NCBI GenBank assembly: GCA_029392475.1
Contig: CP113940.1
Location: 1,383,501-1,447,500 of the forward strand
Source: Streptococcaceae bacterium ESL0687
GTDB taxonomy: Bacteria > Bacillota > Bacilli > Lactobacillales > Streptococcaceae
DNA length: 64,000 bases
Direction of reading: 5' to 3'
The position numbers and the translations under genes are program-made. This document shows positions 27,550-34,578 of this stretch, one piece after another (position 1 is the stretch's first letter; the number at the start of each line of letters is the position of its first letter). The notes under the pieces were generated by a model. That model worked only from the letters and a program-made list of their open reading frames with translations, had not been told where the DNA came from and made no database searches.

Positions 27550-27900
27550 ATGAATTATATACTATTTGATGAATTTATCACCCTCGGCAAACTGCTCAAG
27601 GAGATTGATATGATAAGTAGCGGAGGAGCCGCTAAGGCCTTTCTTGCTGAAAACACTATTCTTATGAACGGTGAGTTTGAAAACCGCCGTGGACGTAAAC
27701 TGCGCGTGAATGACGTCTTAGAATTTCCTGACTATGACCTAACAATTGAGATTTCTGCTCCAACTGAGGAGGAAAAGGCTGAATTCCTAGAAGAAAAGGA
27801 AGAAAAAGAGCGAGTTAAAGAAATCGTTGCAAAACTTAATAAAGAAAATAAAAAGACTGTCAAAAAGCCTACCAAACCCCGCTTTCCTGGAGTAAAATAA
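27550..27900 (+). CDS. yaaA: S4-domain RNA-binding protein YaaA
   Basis: YaaA proteins carry a single S4 RNA-binding domain and stand next to recF in many Firmicutes. Here residues 1-72 form the S4 domain (LGKLLKEIDMISSGGAAKAFLAENTILMNGEFENRRGRKLR). A highly charged tail of about 40 residues (Glu/Lys-rich) follows, so the protein is longer than the roughly 70-residue Bacillus form. Its stop codon touches the recF start. A role in ribosome or RNA handling is likely by family, but no precise function is established. Confidence 0.9.
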   Translation: MNYILFDEFITLGKLLKEIDMISSGGAAKAFLAENTILMNGEFENRRGRKLRVNDVLEFPDYDLTIEISAPTEEEKAEFLEEKEEKERVKEIVAKLNKENKKTVKKPTKPRFPGVK

Positions 27901-29028
27901 ATGAAGTTAGAAAATATCTCTCTTAGAAATTTCAGGAATTATGATGATTTAAACCTTGATTTTCATCCCAACTTGAATATCTTCCTCGGACAAAATGCCC
28001 AAGGTAAGACCAATATCTTAGAGAGTATTTACTACCTAGCCCTCACTAAAAGTCATAGGACTTCAAGTGATAAGGACCTTCTCAAGTGGGATTCTAAATC
28101 TATGAAGGTAGCTGGAACCCTTGAAAAGCATCAATCTAGGATTCCTCTTGAAATCATAGGGGGGAAGGATGGACGAAAGACCAAGGTCAATCATCTGGTC
28201 CAACAAAAGGTTGCTGACTATATCGGTCAAATGAAGGTTATCATGTTTGCCCCAGAGGATTTATCTGTCATTAAAGGAAGTCCTAGCATGAGACGGCGTT
28301 TTATCGATATGGAAATCAGCCAACTCAGATCCATCTACCTCTATGATTCCATCTACTATGGTAAAATCCTTAAGGAGCGCAATGCCTACTTGAAATTTGA
28401 TAGCAAGAAGATTGACGATACTTATTTAAGCGTCTTAGATGACCAGCTTATTGATTATGGTAGTAAGATTATTGAGCATAGGATAAGCTTCATTAGGCAT
28501 TTAGAAGATTTGGCTAATAAACTTCATTTTAAGCTTAGTCATGGTCTAGAAGATTTGACCATTAGCTATAAGTCAAATGTTTCTTTAAGCGAAGATGCCC
28601 CTACCCTTTCAGGGATTAAAGAAGATTTTAAAAATCAATTATTGAAAAATCGCAGCAAGGAGCTTATCCGCCACCAAACCTTGGTAGGACCTCACCGGGA
28701 TGATTTAGAATTTTTCATTAATGGAATTAATGTTTCAGACTTTGGATCTCAGGGACAGCAAAGGACAACTGCCCTTTCAGTTAGGCTGGCTGAAATTGAT
28801 TTAATTTTTGAGGAAAGTGGTGAATATCCTATTCTCCTTCTTGATGACGTCATGAGTGAACTGGATAACATCAGGCAACTTGACCTGCTTGAGACCATTA
28901 TTGGAAAAACTCAAACCTTTATTACAACAACAACCCTGGACCATTTAAAAAATTTACCAGCTAATATGGAAATTTTTCAGGTTGAAGGCGGAAATATATC
29001 TACTGATGACATAAAAAAAAGAGGCTAA
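27901..29028 (+). CDS. recF: DNA replication and repair protein RecF
   Basis: RecF helps load RecA at gaps in replicating DNA together with RecO and RecR. The 375-residue protein shows the SMC-like ATPase parts: Walker A GQNAQGKTN (about residues 29-37), signature GSQGQQRTTALSVRLAE (about 282-298) and Walker B LLLDDVMSELD (about 316-326). Its ATG is the first base after the yaaA stop, with GGAG inside yaaA, indicating coupling. The stop codon lies in the loop of the terminator that also ends ezrA. Confidence 0.95.
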   Translation: MKLENISLRNFRNYDDLNLDFHPNLNIFLGQNAQGKTNILESIYYLALTKSHRTSSDKDLLKWDSKSMKVAGTLEKHQSRIPLEIIGGKDGRKTKVNHLVQQKVADYIGQMKVIMFAPEDLSVIKGSPSMRRRFIDMEISQLRSIYLYDSIYYGKILKERNAYLKFDSKKIDDTYLSVLDDQLIDYGSKIIEHRISFIRHLEDLANKLHFKLSHGLEDLTISYKSNVSLSEDAPTLSGIKEDFKNQLLKNRSKELIRHQTLVGPHRDDLEFFINGINVSDFGSQGQQRTTALSVRLAEIDLIFEESGEYPILLLDDVMSELDNIRQLDLLETIIGKTQTFITTTTLDHLKNLPANMEIFQVEGGNISTDDIKKRG

Positions 29029-29042
29029 GGCCTCTTTTTTTA
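29013..29042. terminator. Bidirectional terminator shared by recF and ezrA
   Basis: AAAAAAGAGGC/GGCCTCTTTTTT hairpin with the recF TAA in its loop and the ezrA TAA in its T-run. Two convergent genes end inside one compact element. Confidence 0.88.
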
Positions 29043-30779
29043 TCGAATCTCCCTATAATCAGGAACTTCCTTATTATTGAAGTAGAAGTTACTAATGCGC
29101 TCTACTGCACCTGGTTCTACTGTTTCAAGGGCTTCTGAGATGTCCTCACGAGCTCTGTCATATTCCCACTCATTGTCAAAAATATCTACTGCACGGTTGA
29201 AGGCTTTAGCAACTTCACCGTCAGTTGTTTTATAACGATTTGAGTATTGAATTAGTTGTTCTGAAAGATTGGCATCATCTGTTAGACGATCAGTCGCATC
29301 CTCTAAGATATCCATATCTTCATTACTAATATCTAAAAGGTTTGAAATAGTGTCAATGTTAACTCGAACCTTATTAAGTTCCTTGAAAAGTGACTCTACA
29401 CGAGATGTCGCCATGTAGAATAAATCTAAGTAGGCTTCTGGAAGACCTGGAAGATTCAATTTTTCAACATAACGTTTAATGGCTCTAAGTTCAATGTCAA
29501 AGGCATCCGCTTGCTCTTGAGCTTGCTTTTCAATAACCTTAAGCTTAGAAAGTGAGTCATTAATTGTAACCTGATTGTCCTCAATCTCATTTAAGATATC
29601 AAGGATTTCATTTAAACGATTGTTAAGAGTCGAATTAGCTTCCATACCCTTTTCAACATCTTCTAGTAAAGTGCTAGCATCTTGGCTGGCTTGATCAATT
29701 TGTACTTGATAAGCACGAACTTGAGCCATTTCATTAGCAGTTAAAACATAACTTTGCGAAATGTGATCAATCTCAAGAAGAAGATTTTTATTGTTCTCAC
29801 GGGCATGGGCAATAAAGCTTTCTACCATGCCAATATTTTTTTCAAGTTGCTTACTTGCTGTATATTCGTATTCAAAGACCTTGTAAAGTGATGCTAACTG
29901 GTCTTTAATGACTTTAAGTTCAGCTTCAGCATGGTTAAGGTCAAAACGTTCAGCAAGTTCTGTTGTTTCCTTAACTCGCTTAGAGATTGTCTCAATCTCC
30001 TCATTGAAGTTGATTTCCTCAGGTAGCTTGTAACCAAGCTCTTCAAATCTCTTGTTACCATCCTTAAGTTCAGAAATATCTGCAGGGATTTCTTCATTAA
30101 GGGCCTTAATGATCTCAGGAATCTTCTTAGTAATTTTACCAAGAGCAATGGTGTGCTCTTCAGCAAGTTCTAGAACCTCAGCAGCTTCGATTGGATCTCC
30201 AGTTGAGTTAAGGGTAACAAAATTTGAAAAATCTTCTTCAATATTGTTTAACTGTTTTTCGATTTCATCAATAGTTGTCCCATAGATTTCTGGATTTTCA
30301 GAAATCTCATTACGAAGTTCCTCATAAAGATCAAGAGAGGCTTGGATTTTTGAACTATTTTTTTCCTCTTGAACGGTTAGGTCTTTAATGGCCTGACGAA
30401 TTGATGTAACATCATTTTTCATCAGCTCAAGTTGTTTTTCGCAAGCATCAATTTCAGTTTTAACATTTAAGAAATTAAAGCCACGGTTTAATTCTTCTGC
30501 TTCAAACAGGTGTTTTTCAAGATCAGCAAATGAATTAGCAGACAAATCAACCCATTTTTGATTCCACTCCCTGTAAACACTTTGACTTTGCCCAATTAGG
30601 TGCATTTTTTTAACAGCATCAATCTCGCTTTGAGTTGGAAGATCAAAAAGTTCCTCCTTTTCTTCTTCAAGTTTATGAATACGCTTTTCATTACCTTTAC
30701 GAGTAACCATGATAAAAATATATCCCGCTAAGGCCGCAACGATTATGATGATTAATCCCCAAATAATTGTTGTTGACAT
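29040..30779 (-). CDS. ezrA: Septation ring formation regulator EzrA
   Basis: EzrA is a membrane-anchored spectrin-like protein that interacts with FtsZ and helps place and organise the division ring in Firmicutes. The 579-residue protein begins with one membrane helix (about residues 5-25) followed by about 550 residues of predicted coiled-coil and helical repeats, with the family segment REWNQKWVDL near residue 70. The N-terminal end is outside and the long domain cytoplasmic. GGGGAG precedes the ATG. It ends in the terminator shared with recF. Confidence 0.93.
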   Translation of the reverse strand: MSTTIIWGLIIIIVAALAGYIFIMVTRKGNEKRIHKLEEEKEELFDLPTQSEIDAVKKMHLIGQSQSVYREWNQKWVDLSANSFADLEKHLFEAEELNRGFNFLNVKTEIDACEKQLELMKNDVTSIRQAIKDLTVQEEKNSSKIQASLDLYEELRNEISENPEIYGTTIDEIEKQLNNIEEDFSNFVTLNSTGDPIEAAEVLELAEEHTIALGKITKKIPEIIKALNEEIPADISELKDGNKRFEELGYKLPEEINFNEEIETISKRVKETTELAERFDLNHAEAELKVIKDQLASLYKVFEYEYTASKQLEKNIGMVESFIAHARENNKNLLLEIDHISQSYVLTANEMAQVRAYQVQIDQASQDASTLLEDVEKGMEANSTLNNRLNEILDILNEIEDNQVTINDSLSKLKVIEKQAQEQADAFDIELRAIKRYVEKLNLPGLPEAYLDLFYMATSRVESLFKELNKVRVNIDTISNLLDISNEDMDILEDATDRLTDDANLSEQLIQYSNRYKTTDGEVAKAFNRAVDIFDNEWEYDRAREDISEALETVEPGAVERISNFYFNNKEVPDYREIR

Positions 30780-30851
30780 ATATAACTCCCCTAGTCTAAT
30801 AGTCTAAATTGCTTTGTAAATTATACCACAATTTAGATAATTATGATAGTT

Positions 30852-30888
30852 TAAAAAAAAAAAACACCTCAAAAGAGATGTTTTTTTA
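30852..30888 (-). terminator. Terminator of rpsB-tsf
   Basis: ACATCTC/GAGGTGT hairpin with a long T-run on the minus strand immediately after tsf. Confidence 0.85.
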
Positions 30889-30889
30889 A

Positions 30890-31924
30890 TTATTTGCTTG
30901 CTGCTTTTGTTTGAGCTGCAACTTCTGCTGCAAAGTCGTTTACAGCTTTCTCAATTCCTTCACCAACTTCGAAACGTACGAATGCAACAACTTTTGCATT
31001 TACTGAATCTAAGTAAGCTTCAACTGTTTTGCTGTCGTCCATGATGTAAACTTGAGCAAGAAGTGTGTAAGCTTGGTCAACTTTAGTGTTGTCAAGCATG
31101 AAGCGGTCCATTTTACCTGGAATGATTTTATCCCAGATTTTTTCTGGTTTACCTTCAGCTTTAAGTTCAGCTTCGATGTTTTCTTTTGCTTCAGCAAGTA
31201 CTTCGTCAGTGATTTGAGCACGTGAACCGAATTTAAGAGCTGGAAGTGCTGGTTTGTTAACCATAGCACGTGATTCGTTATCTTGCTCGATAGCGTGGTT
31301 CATTTGTGCAAGTTCATCAGTGATGAATTGTGCATCAAGTTCTTTGTATGAAAGTACTTGTGGTTTCATAGCAGCGATGTGCATTGAAACTTGTTTAGCT
31401 AAAGCGTCATCTCCACCGTCGATAACAGCGATAACCCCGATACGTCCACCATTGTGTTGGTAAGCACCAAAGTGTTGCTCGTCAGTTTTTTCTAAAAGAG
31501 CGAAACGACGGAATGAGATTTTTTCTCCGATTGTAGCTGTAGCGTTAACATAAGCTTCTTCAAGAGTTTCTCCGTTAGCCATTTTAAGAGCCATAGCTGC
31601 TTCGTTGTCAGCAGGACGTCCTTCAGCGATAACTTTAGCTGTTTCGTTTACAAGAGTAACGAATTGGTCGTTTTTAGCTACGAAGTCAGTTTCAGAGTTG
31701 ATTTCAACTACTGCTGCAACGTTACCGTCAACGTAAACACCAGTAAGTCCTTCAGCTGCTACACGGTCAGCTTTTTTAGCTGCCTTAGCCATACCTTTTT
31801 CACGAAGAAGCTCAACAGCTTTTTCCATGTTTCCATCAGTTTCAACTAATGCTTTTTTAGCGTCCATAACACCAGCACCAGAGATTTCGCGTAGTTCTTT
31901 AACTTGAGCTGCAGTAACTGCCAT
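30890..31924 (-). CDS. tsf: Elongation factor Ts
   Basis: EF-Ts recycles EF-Tu by exchanging GDP for GTP. The 344-residue length fits lactococcal and streptococcal forms. The N-terminal UBA-like domain ([24 protein letters not shown], residues 2-25) and the TDFVAKN motif (about 79-85) that contacts EF-Tu are seen, followed by two core repeats. It lies 90 nt behind rpsB with a hairpin between them, the usual pairing. Codon use looks strongly biased, as in highly expressed genes. Confidence 0.97.
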   Translation of the reverse strand: MAVTAAQVKELREISGAGVMDAKKALVETDGNMEKAVELLREKGMAKAAKKADRVAAEGLTGVYVDGNVAAVVEINSETDFVAKNDQFVTLVNETAKVIAEGRPADNEAAMALKMANGETLEEAYVNATATIGEKISFRRFALLEKTDEQHFGAYQHNGGRIGVIAVIDGGDDALAKQVSMHIAAMKPQVLSYKELDAQFITDELAQMNHAIEQDNESRAMVNKPALPALKFGSRAQITDEVLAEAKENIEAELKAEGKPEKIWDKIIPGKMDRFMLDNTKVDQAYTLLAQVYIMDDSKTVEAYLDSVNAKVVAFVRFEVGEGIEKAVNDFAAEVAAQTKAASK

Positions 31925-31957
31925 TTTTCAGTCTCCTTGTTTGATTTTTTATTAAGA

Positions 31958-31983
31958 AAAGGCGAGGCCAAAGCCCCGCCTTA
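31958..31983 (-). terminator. Intercistronic hairpin between rpsB and tsf
   Basis: GGCG-GGC/GCC-CGCC stem followed by TTTTCTT on the minus strand. It resembles an attenuator that lowers tsf relative to rpsB, or an mRNA processing site. Confidence 0.6.
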
Positions 31984-32014
31984 GCGTTTGTAACTTTAAA
32001 AAGTTATCCGATTC

Positions 32015-32800
32015 TTACTTGTTGTCACCTTCAACAACTTCAACGATTTCTTCGATTGAATCATCAGAAGAAGTTTCAGTTGCTGCAAGTTTAGCTTCAA
32101 CAGATTCAGCTGCATCTTCACCTTGACGGCCTTCGATGATAGCGTCAGCCATTTTACCAGTGATAAGTTTAACGGCACGGATAGCATCATCATTTGCAGG
32201 GATGATTACATCGATTGGATCTGGGTTAGCGTTAGTGTCAACCATAGCAACGATTGGGATATTAAGTTTAGTTGCTTCTTGAACAGCGATTTGTTCTTTA
32301 TGTGGATCAACAATGTAGATAACGTCTGGGATGCGAGGCATATCAGCGATACCACCTAGGAATTTTTCAAGACGTTCACGTTGTTTGTTAAGTAGAACAA
32401 CTTCTTTCTTAGGTAAAACTTCGAAAGTTCCATCTTCTTCCATACGGTTGATTTCTTTAAGACGTGCGATACGTTTTTGGATAGTTCCCCAGTTAGTTAG
32501 GGTTCCACCAAGCCAACGGTGGTTAATGTAGTATTGACCAGCACGAAGTGCTTCTTCTTTAACAGCTTCAGCTGCTTGTTTTTTAGTACCAACAAATAGT
32601 ACAACAGCTCCATCAGCAGCTGCATTACGCATGTAGTTATATGCGCTATCTGCCATTTTCACAGTTTTTTGTAGGTCGATAACGTGGATTCCGTTACGTT
32701 CTGTGAAGATGTAAGGTTTCATTTTAGGGTTCCAACGGCGTGTTTGGTGACCGAAGTGAACACCTGCTTCTAGTAGTTGTTTCATTGAAATGACTGCCAT
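32015..32800 (-). CDS. rpsB: 30S ribosomal protein S2
   Basis: S2 binds the 30S subunit near the head-body junction and helps recruit S1. The sequence [27 protein letters not shown] is diagnostic. I start at the ATG at 32800 (261 aa) with AAAGGAGA upstream, not at the 16-codon longer frame. After the conserved core (about residues 1-225) comes an acidic C-terminal tail (GDNK end), typical of lactic acid bacteria. It is followed by tsf. A leader of about 90-100 nt may serve autoregulation. Confidence 0.97.
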   Translation of the reverse strand: MAVISMKQLLEAGVHFGHQTRRWNPKMKPYIFTERNGIHVIDLQKTVKMADSAYNYMRNAAADGAVVLFVGTKKQAAEAVKEEALRAGQYYINHRWLGGTLTNWGTIQKRIARLKEINRMEEDGTFEVLPKKEVVLLNKQRERLEKFLGGIADMPRIPDVIYIVDPHKEQIAVQEATKLNIPIVAMVDTNANPDPIDVIIPANDDAIRAVKLITGKMADAIIEGRQGEDAAESVEAKLAATETSSDDSIEEIVEVVEGDNK

Positions 32801-32940
32801 TTTGCAAGTCTCCTTTATATTTTGTTTTTTCCCTCTCCCAATCATCAACTTGCCTAAAAGACCCTAGGGCACATAGAAGACAATCCGATTGAAATGTGAA
32901 ATTATAGCTGTAATAACAGCCTTTTTATTATATATTAAAT
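32801..32940 (-). promoter_or_regulatory. rpsB promoter and possible autoregulatory leader
   Basis: TATAAT on the minus strand follows a perfect GCTGT-N4-ACAGC palindrome near 32908-32921. The leader downstream includes possible GCCCTA/TAGGC pairing and a GGGAGAGGG tract. S2 leaders regulate rpsB in some Lactobacillales; that this is one is inference. Confidence 0.35.
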
Positions 32941-32944
32941 ATCT

Positions 32945-33931
32945 TCATTTGACAATAACTATAGATATAAAAATTACATATAAAATCAAAAGAAATATTC
33001 CTTCTTTTTTAGAAATTACGTGAATTTTTGAGTTGTAGATAGAAAGAGCGAACAAGAAGAGGACGAATAAAAGCATAGGAAATATAGCTGTTAGGTAGAT
33101 ACTAGGTATACCTATACCACCGCTAGACATGGCGACTCCTGTCCCTAGAACAAGCAATAAATTTAAAATATTAGCGCCCAGTATGTTACCAATTGCAATT
33201 GCCCCCTGTCCTTTTCTTGTAGCTTGTATAGCTGTTGTAAGTTCTGGTAGGCTAGTTCCAAGGGCTACTACTATAACACCAATAACTGTTTGCGGAATAT
33301 TTATTCGTTCAGCAAATACTTGTATACTGGCCACTAATAGACTCGCTGAAGCTGCCACTAAGAGAGCAAATAATATTATGCTCACTATCAATTTTGCATT
33401 TCCATCAGACTTAACATTTGTTTTTTTAGATAAAAGCAAATTTGTTTCCCTCTTTTTTAGAGGACTATTTCTAAATTGCTCAACGATATAATAAATCATA
33501 AAAATCAGCATTACAAAGCCAACCCATTGGTCTATATATCCCTTAAAATAACTTGCTACAATTGGAATGAGGGATGCCGCTAGAAAAAAGTTATAACTCT
33601 TGCTGGTCTGAATGGTAACTGGTAAGGGGGCAATGAGTGCTGATACTCCTACAATCAAAGTAATATTAGACATGACAGAACCCACAGCATTTCCTAAGGC
33701 CAAATCTGATGATCCATTCAAAATAGCTATGACGGCAGTTGATACTTCTGGAAGGGTGGTTCCAAGTGATACAATTGTTGCCCCAATGACAACCTTGGGA
33801 ATAGCTAAATTCTCTGCTAAAACAACCGAATTTTCCACCATCAAATCAGAAAATTTTGATAGGGCGTAAAGTGATATAAGGAAAATAAAAACTAAAATTA
33901 TTACTGGTAAGTTTAACATCAATCCGTACAT
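32945..33931 (-). CDS. CaCA-family cation exchanger (YrbG-like Na+/Ca2+ antiporter)
   Basis: The 328-residue membrane protein has the two inverted alpha-repeats of the Ca2+/cation antiporter superfamily: GATIVSLGTTLPE with GNAVGSVMSNITLIVG in the first half, and GVIVVALGTSLPE with GNILGANILNLLLVLG in the second. About ten membrane spans are expected. It probably expels Ca2+ or a related cation in exchange for Na+ or H+; the exact ions cannot be read from sequence. I start at 33931 because GAGGAGG stands six bases before that ATG; the longer frame to 34021 lies inside the structured leader. A terminator hairpin in that leader suggests controlled expression. Confidence 0.88.
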   Translation of the reverse strand: MYGLMLNLPVIILVFIFLISLYALSKFSDLMVENSVVLAENLAIPKVVIGATIVSLGTTLPEVSTAVIAILNGSSDLALGNAVGSVMSNITLIVGVSALIAPLPVTIQTSKSYNFFLAASLIPIVASYFKGYIDQWVGFVMLIFMIYYIVEQFRNSPLKKRETNLLLSKKTNVKSDGNAKLIVSIILFALLVAASASLLVASIQVFAERINIPQTVIGVIVVALGTSLPELTTAIQATRKGQGAIAIGNILGANILNLLLVLGTGVAMSSGGIGIPSIYLTAIFPMLLFVLFLFALSIYNSKIHVISKKEGIFLLILYVIFISIVIVK

Positions 33932-33956
33932 AAAAGACCTCCTCTGTCTTATAAAT

Positions 33957-34018
33957 AAAAAAAGCGAGATACCAAAAGCTATCTCCCTCCCAAGAAGATA
34001 AACTTGAAGCATCTCGCT
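33957..34018 (-). terminator. Leader terminator (attenuator) before the cation exchanger
   Basis: GCGAGAT (33964-33970) pairs with ATCTCGC (34011-34017), enclosing a second stem TATCT/AGATA, and seven Ts follow on the minus strand (33957-33963). It lies between a good promoter and the gene, with no other minus-strand gene to end. A transcription attenuator or metal/ion riboswitch is plausible; I do not recognise the class. Confidence 0.6.
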
Positions 34019-34049
34019 CAACCTTAAAAACTATTTTATTGTTGAATTA

Positions 34050-34078
34050 ACTATATCATATAATTAATTTTTCATCAA
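34050..34078 (-). promoter_or_regulatory. Promoter of the cation exchanger leader
   Basis: Minus strand: TTGATG (34073-34078), 17-nt spacer, TGA-extended TATAGT (34050-34055). Start near 34043 gives a leader of about 110 nt. Confidence 0.65.
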
Positions 34079-34087
34079 ATTTGGTGC

Positions 34088-34117
34088 TTGACTAAACAAG
34101 TGGTAATGGGTTACAAT
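34088..34117 (+). promoter_or_regulatory. Promoter of tRNA-Cys
   Basis: TTGACT (34088-34093), 18-nt spacer, TACAAT (34112-34117), 13 nt before the mature tRNA. Confidence 0.7.
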
Positions 34118-34130
34118 ATTACAGTAGTTC

Positions 34131-34201
34131 GGCGGCATAGCCAAGTGGTAAGGCACGGCTCTGCAAAAGCTTGATCGTCGGTTCAAATCCGTCTGCCGCC
34201 T
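34131..34201 (+). tRNA. tRNA-Cys (anticodon GCA)
   Basis: A 71-nt tRNA with a perfect seven-pair acceptor (GGCGGCA/TGCCGCC), D-arm GCC/GGC with GTGGTAA loop, anticodon loop CTGCAAA, and T-loop TTCAAAT. CCA is not encoded. Two irregularities are visible: the outer anticodon-stem pair is C-T (27-43) and the T-stem GTCGG faces CCGTC, giving a T-T mismatch (50-64). It has its own promoter and terminator on the plus strand, against its neighbours. It may be functional, but both mismatches are unusual. Confidence 0.88.
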
Positions 34202-34211
34202 TAATAAATAA

Positions 34212-34244
34212 CAGAAAAAAGAAGACTTGAGGTCTTCTTTTTTG
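34212..34244. terminator. Bidirectional terminator of tRNA-Cys and the 72-aa gene
   Basis: AAAAAAGAAGAC/GTCTTCTTTTTT hairpin, T-runs in both directions. Confidence 0.88.
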
Positions 34245-34264
34245 TTCATCTGAAATTTACTTCA

Positions 34265-34483
34265 TCATAGATTAATCAAATGTAGAAGATTAACTACAAA
34301 AATCGCTAGGGCAACCACTAAAATAATTACAAGTAAAAGACGATAAAGCCCCATTCCCTTCTGATCAGATGCCATTTTGCTTCCAGCAAGATCATCATGC
34401 CAAAAACGGTAGGTAACATAAATTACTAGGACAACTAGCAGTAAGCTTAAAAGCAATGAACTTAATAATAACCAAGTAGCCAT
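34265..34483 (-). CDS. Small two-span membrane protein, unknown function (72 aa)
   Basis: A 72-residue product with a hydrophobic N-terminal half (residues 4-26), a short charged cytoplasmic or external loop (YRFWHDDLAGSKMASDQKGMG) and a second hydrophobic segment (47-70). AGGAGGA precedes the ATG and a terminator follows, so it is probably a real gene. I do not recognise the family. It is monocistronic between tRNA-Cys and adhE. Confidence 0.7.
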   Translation of the reverse strand: MATWLLLSSLLLSLLLVVLVIYVTYRFWHDDLAGSKMASDQKGMGLYRLLLVIILVVALAIFVVNLLHLINL

Positions 34484-34538
34484 AATTTCTTTCCTCCTAA
34501 TAGATTTTAATTATAAAAATAAGTTCATTTATAGTCAA

Positions 34539-34577
34539 AAAAAGCAGCCCTTTATTATAAGCTAGGGCTGCCTTTTT
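34539..34577 (-). terminator. Terminator of adhE
   Basis: GCAGCCCT/AGGGCTGC hairpin followed by TTTTTTT on the minus strand. Confidence 0.88.
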
Positions 34578-34578
34578 T

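Noticed and set aside
33957..34018. yybP-ykoY manganese riboswitch
   Set aside because: The conserved core sequences of that class were not seen, so only an unassigned attenuator is claimed.
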